A stretch of 27,958 bases of DNA from positions 1 to 27,958 of the forward strand of contig JBGSJA010000160.1 of NCBI GenBank assembly GCA_041742235.1, in the 5' to 3' direction. A model generated the notes under the pieces. It searched no databases. It saw nothing but the letters and a program-made list of their open reading frames with translations, and was not told the origin of the DNA. Positions 9,001 through 18,000 of this stretch are shown piece by piece. Position numbers and translations under genes: made by a program. Numbering within the stretch: the stretch's first letter is position 1; each line of letters opens with the position of its first letter. The stretch is from BOKV01 sp041742235 (GTDB taxonomy: Bacteria; Pseudomonadota; Alphaproteobacteria; Rhizobiales; Rhizobiaceae).

Positions 9001-12000
9001 CGCGATTGGCTGTCTCGACCGGATCGGATTTCGATTCATGGCCGGTCGTGACCTGATGGCCGATTTGCAGGTAGGAATCCGCCAGGCCGGTTGCGATCAG
9101 CTTTCGATCCTGCGCATCGACGGCGCTGGCGATCCGTTCGGCCTCGATCTGGATGCCGCCGAAGACCAGGCTGAAATTGTCGATGTGGCCGCCGTTGCCC
9201 ATGAGCGAACCGATGTCGGACCAGAAGGCTGCATTATTCAGCCTGTCGCTGTGGCCAAGGTGGGTTTCCGACGTTCCGGCTGCGCCGAGCACGGTTACGA
9301 CAACTTCCTCGGCCTTGAGGTAGACATCGCCGCCTGTTGTGTTGGTCGAGACGATGGAACCTCCATCACCTGCGACGCCGCCTTCCTCGGGCACGGCATT
9401 GCTGTCGCCGCCGCCCTTGCCGGTGGTGTTTACCATGAAGCGGCGATGGCCGATTTCCGTCAGCGTGCCGCCGAGCACGGTATTGGCCTCTACATGGACC
9501 ACGCCGTCGTCGATGTCATCGGCTGTCGTGAAGCCGGTCCCGCCGAAATTGTTTGCGACGATGGCGTCGTTTCCGACAATCGACGGGTCCCGCCAATCGG
9601 TGACTGTGCCGGTATAGCGGCCCGAAAGCAGTTGCACGTCGCCTTCGACGAGACCGGTGTCCGCAACGCTTGCGGGCAACGAAACCGGCTGAAGCGAGAG
9701 GCCGAGATTGAGGTTCTGACCATAGCTGTAGCCGCCGGGTGCAAGCGAGGCGTAAACGATGTCGCCCGCATCGGCATGATCTGCGACAAGCAAACCGGTC
9801 TGCGGAATGGTCGCAAGAACGGTCTTGAACGCGGTTGACGCGGCGATGAGGTCCGTCGCAGCCCCCTGCACGTTCGCGACCGCCTGCTCCGCCGAAACCT
9901 GGCCCGATCCCGACCCAATCGTTGCGAGTACCGACCTTGCATTCGTCAAGGCCGTCTGTGCGGCATTGTATGCAGCCTGCAAGTCACCCGCGTCATTGGC
10001 GTCGGCGACACCGTCATCTGCAGGGAACCGGTCAATGTAGCGCAGCGCCAATGCGAGCGCGCGAACCAGGTCTTCCATGTCCTCGACTGCGTTCTGTGCG
10101 TCGGCGATGGTCGCCTGACCGCTCGCGCCGTCCGGCACGGTCGAGGGATCGGTAAGCGCCACGAACGGGGCAAGCCTGTCGCCCGCCAATGTGTCGCGCA
10201 GTTCGCCAAAACCGGAACGGCCGGTTATCACGGTGAACTCGGTTTCATGGCCGATTTGCACCTGCGCCACGCCGATATTGGCAACCGACTTGACCGTTAC
10301 CTGCTTGCCATTCGCGTCAGTTTGTGAGTTGGCGCGGTCCGCGTCGAGTGCCTGGATGAGGATATCACCGGAGATTGTATCCCGTGCGATGTACACGCCA
10401 CCGGCATCGCCCGCTGTCTGTACGAACGACACGGGAATGTAATCGCCAGCCTCGAGCGTCAGCGCGGTTACGTGCTGCTGGTTGCCGATTTCAAGGTGCG
10501 GCGTGCCCATCGCGGCTTGCGAAAGAATGTCGACGTCCTCGGTGATCGAGGTGATAGTGATCAGGCGGGCATCATCGTCTTCTTCGGCGCTATCCGTGAT
10601 CTTGCCGAGTGCGATCTCGATGCGGCCGCTGTCGGCATCCTCGAGGAAGCCCTGCGCGGCTGCATCCGCATTGGCAAGATCGGACGCGTTGACGTCCTCG
10701 ATGTGGGCGTCGCCGCCGGCGCCGGCCATTATCGACCCGCTCCGCGGATTGTCCGAGTCGCCAGACTCCCCAATCGTGCGCTGGTGCCCGATCGTCAGAT
10801 TGGCCCAATTGCCGCCCGACGTGGAAGTCTGCGACGTGACGGATACCGCATCGCGGCCGACGATGTCGATATCGGCGCCCAGATCCGTCTGCGTGATGAA
10901 GATGTCGCCGCCATTGCCTTCGAGCAGGCCTTCGGATGCGCCGGCCGGCCCGGTGAGCGAGCCTTGCCGGCCCGCATCGCCTGCCCTGGCCGAGGCAATC
11001 AGGAAGTCATGGCCAATGTGGGTTTCGACGTCGGGAGAAGATGGGCCGATAGCCAGCGCCTCGATCGTGACCGAAACGTGATCGACAGCGTCTTCGAGTG
11101 CGGCAAGGCTTATTTCTGTGTTGAAGTTGCCGGTGTTGTCGCCAGCGCGATCGGTTCCGGAGACTACGCCACGCTGCCAGACATGGACGTCGCCGCCATT
11201 GCCGTTGCGGCCGTCATCATAAGTGTCGTTGCTTTCGCTGCCGCCATTGCCAGCCTGCAGGACATTCGAGTCACGCAATGCGGTATAGTCGGAGCCGATG
11301 TTCAGGCGGTGCCCGACATGGGCGCGCACTTCTTGTGCATCAGGTCCTGCGTCGGACGCCTTGATGCTGATCTTGTGGCCCGACAAGATGCCCAAGGCAC
11401 CGTTCAGGGCGTACTGGTCGACGACCACATCGCCGCCATCGCCGCCGATCCCGTTGGAGTCGGCGTTGGCGCCACTGAGATTGGCGCCGTTCCCGCCACT
11501 CGCGTGCGACACCTCTGCCTGGTGGCCCGCTTGCGTCAGCATCATTCCCGAGCCGGGTTCGGATGTGGACGAAAGCTGGATGAACCCGCGTTCGGCATTG
11601 CTGCCATGGGCGAGCGCCTCGATGAGGATGTTGCCGCTGGCCGCGAGGATGTCGCTTGCGCCGCCGAGGCTGGCCGATCCCTGCCGGATGACCGCGTTGC
11701 CGCCATGACCCGACGCCGCCAGAATGTGCAGCATGGTCTCGATCTCGCCGTCACCGGCGCCGGCAATGTGCCCGTCGCCCGCAACCAGCGGGGCCTTGGT
11801 TTGATCCGTACCGCCGACCGCGTCGTTGTCGCGGGCGTTGCCGGCAATCACGCCGGCCTCGTTGCCGACAAGCCTGTCGAGAAACACTTCAAGCTCGCCC
11901 GGCTTGTTCTCGAAGTAATCGAGGAACGGGGTCACGAGGCTGCGCTCGAAGTCCGAAAGCTGCTCGAAATTGTTGCCGCGGGCGTGGAACTCGCGCAGCG

Positions 12001-15000
12001 CCTCGTAGATGAAATAGATCGACTGGGCGCTGACCTCCGCCGCCGCCGTGCCGCCAAAGCCGCCCGCGCCTGCCGTCGCGCGCGCCGTCTGACGATGGCC
12101 GATGGCTGCGATGGTCAACTGGTCGGAAGGCTGGCCGTCGAGGGCCCGCAGGATCACCGAGTTTTCCGCGATGACGGAAATGTCGCCCTCGAGCTGGCCC
12201 TGATGGACGATAGCATCGCCGCCGGTTCCGCCCTGCGCGGAAAGGCTGGCCGGAAGGCTGGGCGGGGAGCCCGCATTGGCTGCGGCATTGCCGCCTGCCT
12301 CGCCGCGGGCGGTGCTGGAGACGAGGTGCCCGATCCGGGCTTCGGCGCGGTTAAGATTGGAATCGGAGACAGTTCCGCCTGCCGATTCGATGACGATATC
12401 CCTGGCGCCATCGGCATCGGTGTCGAGCGCGTCAGGGTCAGGTGTGTTGTCGGATTGCGGATTTCCGATGTTGGAAACCGTGATGCCACCGCGAATGGAG
12501 CCGACGGTTATGGTTCCCGTTCCGCCATCACCGCCATTGCCTTGCGTTATGGCATGCGTGCCGCTGCCAGGACCGTTGCCGGCGGAGCCAAATGAATTCC
12601 AGGCAAAGGACTGATGTCCGACGATCGCAAGCAGCGGCTCAAGTTCGCTGGCATCGCCCGGACCGGCGAGCGTATGGATGTAGATGCCGTCCGAACCAGC
12701 CTGCGAACCGCCTGCCGAATGCGCGTCGTTGGTATGGATCGTGATGTCCGCGCCGTCCGTGTCGTTGACGCCATGGTCTAGGGTTTCACGGCCATCGCGA
12801 ACAGCGCCCGTGCCGCCGTAATTGATTTCAACGGTAGCGTCGCCTGTCTTGCCGCCGTTCCGCGTGCTGCCCATCTGGAAGCCGTTGGCGGCATCGATTG
12901 CGTAAGGTGTATCGCCGACCTGCTGGCTGCTTGAATAGTTATAGTCGCTGTCGACTAGGTTGGGATCGACACCATTGGTGATCGGCCTGCCGCTGTCGCT
13001 TTGGGCATTGCCGCCGCCGCCGCCGGTAGCCCCCGCAAATCCGCCATGGCCGGCCGCCGCCATCGTGAAATCGAATACGTCGTCATTGACATTGGCCTGG
13101 CTGGAGAAAATCTCCAGCGCCCATCCGCCGCTGCCGTTGTGACCAATATCGAGGATGATGTCATTGCTGTAGCCTGCTTGTCTTGCAAGTGCGTCGCCGC
13201 CATTGCCGCCATTGGCCTCCTGGTTGCGTTGTTCGTTGACATTGGCGTCGCTGGTGCTCCTGCTGCCCGATCCGGCGGTGGCCCTGAGGAAGTCGCTGTG
13301 GCCAACCTGCGCACGGACAGTAGCGGCAAAATCGTGGTAATCCAGCGCCTCGATTTTCATTCCGTTGCCGAAATAACCGTTTTCGGAATCGACCAGATCA
13401 ATCGAGACCGGCGCGTCGAGAATGGCGTTCTGCACTGCGGATGACGAGCCGCCATTGCCGCCGTTCGCGAGCCATTGAGCATCGTCGGAGCCGCCTCCGG
13501 CGCCACCCGTCGACTGGGCGCGCCTTCCGTGGCCGATCTGGGATACCAGAGTGTTTATTCCTCCCGAGGCGGCGGTTGCCGCACCGTTTTCGGCCCTTAC
13601 AAGCAGGGAAACATCGTTGCTGCCATCGAGGTCGTCGGCGCCGGTCATCACCGTGATGGCGCCCTTGACGTGCTCCTGGATCAGCGATGTGGAGCCGCCA
13701 TTCCCGCCATTGGCGATTTCGGTCTGGCTGGAGGTGTCATCGCCCGAATCGGCGGGAACAGACCTGCCCGAACCGCCGGATACACCCAGGGCACTAGCCT
13801 CGGATGTGTGGCCGATCGTGCTGATCGCGGTATTGTTGCCATAGTCGTTGTCGACGAACGCGATGATGTCGACGCGGCCGGCATCCCCCGAGAGGGATTC
13901 GTCGAGACGGTTCGGTGTGTTGATCCAGATGTTGCCGACGAGGTGGTCGCGTTCCGCTGTCGCGTCGTCCCGGTCGGGGTTGTTGTCGCGCGCTTCGCCC
14001 TGCACGACGAAGGCGCTGCCGCCGCGCCCGCCCGAAGCGTTCACTGCGAAACCGCCGGCAGAACCGCCGGATGCGGAGATTGACGTTTCCGTCGATCCTT
14101 CGATGCCCTCGCGCCCGGCGCGGTATCTGTTCATGTTGCCGGCTGCGTCGGATGACTGCCAGGCACCATGGCCGATCAATGCCCGGTGAAGATCCCGGCC
14201 GCCACCGGCGGTTGCGTCATCCAACAGGTTGACACTGACGACCAGGCTGGTGGCCTCGCCCATGTCGTTGTCGCCGGTGGAAACCGATATGTCGCCGGAG
14301 CTGTAGCCCACCTTGGTGTAGACATCGCCGCCCCTGCCGCCATTGGCGTTGGAGAAATCGCCGACGAGCGACGTGAACAGGTCGCCGAAGGTAGTCCCGC
14401 CCACGAACTGGCCGATCTGGTTCGCGGTGCGCAGTTCGTTGCGCAGTGTCCAGCCGCCCTCAAGCTTAGCGGCATCGAAGCCCATTCCTGTTACGGCAGC
14501 ATAGTCCAGAACGCCAAGGCCGTTTATCTTGCCATCGAAATGGGGCGAAAAGGCATAGTTCGCGCGGCCGTCTATCTGGTCCATCAGGCCGTCCTGGTCG
14601 AGGTCGACGATGTCCAGCCTTCCGTCACGGTCGAAGTCGACGAGATCGACATCACCGTCCTGGTCCATGTCGACAAAGACCTCCAGGGAAAGCCCGTCGA
14701 GATCGCCATTCTGGTCCTGGTAGCCGTCATAAGTGGCGACCACCCGCCCGAAGCGGGCAAGGTTCACCGGGTCGGTGGCGTAAGCCGCGTTGTTGGCCTC
14801 GGTATTGGCCACGAGATTGCCGGTCGCCGGATCGAGCAGGAACTGCGGGTCGGCCTCCTCGTCGTGGAAGATCACCCCGGTGTTCGCGCCCGCCGCGGTA
14901 TTCTCGACGCTCACGCCGAGTTGGCCGTCTGCCTTGATCGAGGCGATGCTCGATCCCTGGCGGGCTGCGCGGTCGGCTTCAGTAACGGCAATGCCATCTT

Positions 15001-18000
15001 CGCCAACGGTGGAATCGGCATCGCCATTGCCGGAGAGGTTGAATTTGTCGTCCTGGTTGCCGTCGATCAGCAGATGCGGGAAGCCGGCCGGGCTGGCGTT
15101 TGCACCCGACTGCGGATCGCCGACGCCGACGATGCCGCCGTCAAAAACCGAACCCACGGTCGGCGGTTCCCAAAGCGAGCCACCTTTGCCGCCACCGTTG
15201 GACCCGCCATACAGATCGGTGCTGTGGCCGATCTGCGCGGTGACCTTGCTGTAGTTTCCATGGCCGGCAGTAGTGGCAACGGTGACGCGCCTGTCCGCCT
15301 TTACGACGACGTCGCCCTTGATGTTGTTGTTGATGAGAAGCACATCGCCGCCGCGCCCGCCCGACGAATTGGGCTGGATGTAGACCGCGCCGGCTTGAAA
15401 TGCCGTTTCGTCGATGCCGTCGCTGGCGTTGCCGTCGGTCTGGCCGGCGCCATCGCTGAACAGGCTGTTGCCGTCGGCGTCGAACTCGGTGTTGGACGCG
15501 CCGCCGTCACCGCCCCTGCCCGACTGGCCGACGATACGCACATGGTGACCGACCAGTGCGCTGACGTCGGCGCCCTCTCCTTCGGCCGCGCCCGCGCCGA
15601 CCTGGCTGCGAATGATCAGGCTGTCGGCGAGGTGGGCGCCCTGCGCGTCGGTTGCGACGATCGTGATGGTCGCGCCGTCCCGGTTGTCGGCGTCGGTGTC
15701 GTGGCGGATGTCGCCATCGACCACGAAACGGTCGGTGATGTCCCCGGTTGCAATGAGAACATCGCCGCCATTGCCGCCACGGTTGGAAGCCCCGGCATTG
15801 CCGTTGGTCAGGAAACCGTCATCGCTTCGTTCGTTATCCACAACCGGCAGGCCATTGGCCTGGAAATTGCCGGTGCCGCCAGTGGCGCCATCGCCGCTTT
15901 CGGCGAAGATGCGCGTTCCGTGACCAATGACGGATTGGGTGAGTGCGTTGCCTGCAGCCGAGACAGCATTGGAGACAGCCAAGTCCACCAGGATCGCGCC
16001 GGATACCGATACCGTGATATCGCCCTCGGTCAGGTTGCGCCCGGCGTTCGAGGAATTGTCCAGCCGGAAGTCGCCTTCATTGCCGCCGATCAGCGGCAGG
16101 AACTCGAACAAGCCGCTGGTGACGTCATAATCATCGCCCGCCGCGGTTTGTCCGAGCATGACGAGGATGTGGCCGCCGCGCCCGCCATAGGCCGGCCTTT
16201 GATCGGCTCCACCGGCGGTGCGGTCGTCGCCTTCATTGTCGGCCGCGTTGGTGTTTCCGCTTGGGTTGCTTGAACCGTCGCCGCCATCGCCCGTGGTGAT
16301 TTCGATGAGGTCCGAGTGGCCGACAAGCGAGTAGTCGCTGTTGAACTGCGTACCCGCGATTGCCGAAGCGTCCCCGGAAGTCAGCTCGACGGCGTGTCCG
16401 GCGACGGTGGCCGTTGCCTGAAGCGTTATGTCGCCGCGCGTCCCGCGCGCCCAGTCGTCATAACCCGCGCCAAGGCCATAATCGCGCTCGTCCGCGGCCT
16501 GGTAGATCAGTACGTCGCCACCGGCCCCGCCACCGCCGGACCCGGCGCCCGCAGCGCCGCCATTGCCGGTATCGATGACAATCTGGAAACCGTGTCCGAT
16601 GCGGGACAGGGAAGTGTTGCGCAATGCGGCGGCAACGGCAGCCGCCGTGTCTGAATCCACCAAGATCTGGTTGGAGGAAACCAGTGTCACATCGGTTGAA
16701 TTGAAAAGCTGGAACCCGGTGTCTGCATCATTGTCGTCAAGGGCGCCGTCCCAGACCGTGCCGCGCGCGATCGTGACGTCTCCGCCGTCGCCTGCATTGC
16801 GATCTTCGTTCAGCACTTCGGAAGTGTTCCCGCCATTGCCTGTGCGAACACGCGTGTCGCCGCCATGGCCGACATGCGAGAACGCCGTGTTGTCGGTCGC
16901 CTCGGTCAGGCCCGCGGCGATCGCGCTGCGGATGACGATATCCTGATTGTCCGCCTCGACAGCGTCGTCCGCGATGTCCAGCGTTCCCAGGGTCGAAGTG
17001 TCAAGCAGGATGTCAGACCCGAGAACATGGGCCTGGTAGATGCCGACGCTCGATGCGCTCGAGCCGTCGCCATGACCGTCCAGGCCATTCACGAACTGTG
17101 TGCCGGCATGGCCGATGCGCGCGATCGCCGCATCGAGATTCGCGGCATTGTCAGCCCCGGCGGAGATGCCGGAGAGCACGGAGATCCCCGTGCCATCCGT
17201 CTTGTCGGTATCGTAGACCGAGATATCGCCCGCGATGTGGTTTTCGACGATCCTGATCCGGTGGATGCTGGTCGAATCGCCGCCCGCGGCAAATGCCAGG
17301 CTGGATGGCGAATGGCCGATCTGCGAGCGCAGGATGTTCTCCGCCGCGGGATTGTTGGAGTTGATCACCGACTGTACCGTGGTGGAGCCGGCGGCGATGC
17401 GTATCGAGGTTCCGTAATCGGCGTCATCGTCGTTGTCGGCGGGCGTATCGAAGCCCATAATGTCGCCGTGGGTAATCTCGTTCATGCCCGACTGGGGGCT
17501 GCCGGCGCTGTTGGCAGAATAGATGATGCCGGTCGATCCGTGCCCGATGACGGAGCTCATGAGCAGACGGTCGTCGTCGATGCCCGGCGTCGCACTGGCG
17601 CCGACCGCAAGATCGACAAGGGCGGTCACGCTGATCGCCCCCTGTATCCGGCCGAAGGACAGGTCGAGCGAATCGGCCTCAACGTCCTGTCCGCCCCGTG
17701 TGTCGACCACCGAGAAGACCGCGCCGTGGCCGATCCGGCCGACTACACCGTCCGCGTCGCCGGCGGTAGCGTTGAGAGAACCGTCGACCGCAGCATATCC
17801 CGCATTGATCGAAATATCGTCGGCGCTGACCGTTATGTCGCCGCTGATGTCGCCCTGCGCGAAAACGCTGCTTGCATCATGGCTTGACCCGGTAGAATCA
17901 AAATTGGTGCGAATGGCGCCATGACCGATGACTGCTGCCGAAGCGGTGTCCGATCCGCCCTGTATAGTCAGACTGCCAGTTGCCCAAACGTCGATAGAAC

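Noticed and set aside
7916..9838. Plus-strand open frame of 640 codons opposite the exoprotein
   Set aside because: Antisense shadow without a ribosome site or family resemblance.
11700..11745. SGHGGNAVIRQ segment counted as a further GH repeat
   Set aside because: It lacks the preceding A-x-(I/V) strand and its GHGGN looks like the glycine patch (GGxGGN) rather than the I/V-G-H motif, so it was left out of the count.
10472..12595. Long plus-strand open frame (707 codons) opposite the exoprotein
   Set aside because: It is antisense to the repeat coding region. Its product is low-complexity with no recognisable domain; GC-rich, biased codons on the minus strand create such stop-free antisense frames.
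14168..16273. Long plus-strand open frame (701 codons) opposite the exoprotein
   Set aside because: Same reason: it is a shadow of the repeat region, and its apparent repeats are reverse readings of the GH/NGG codons.
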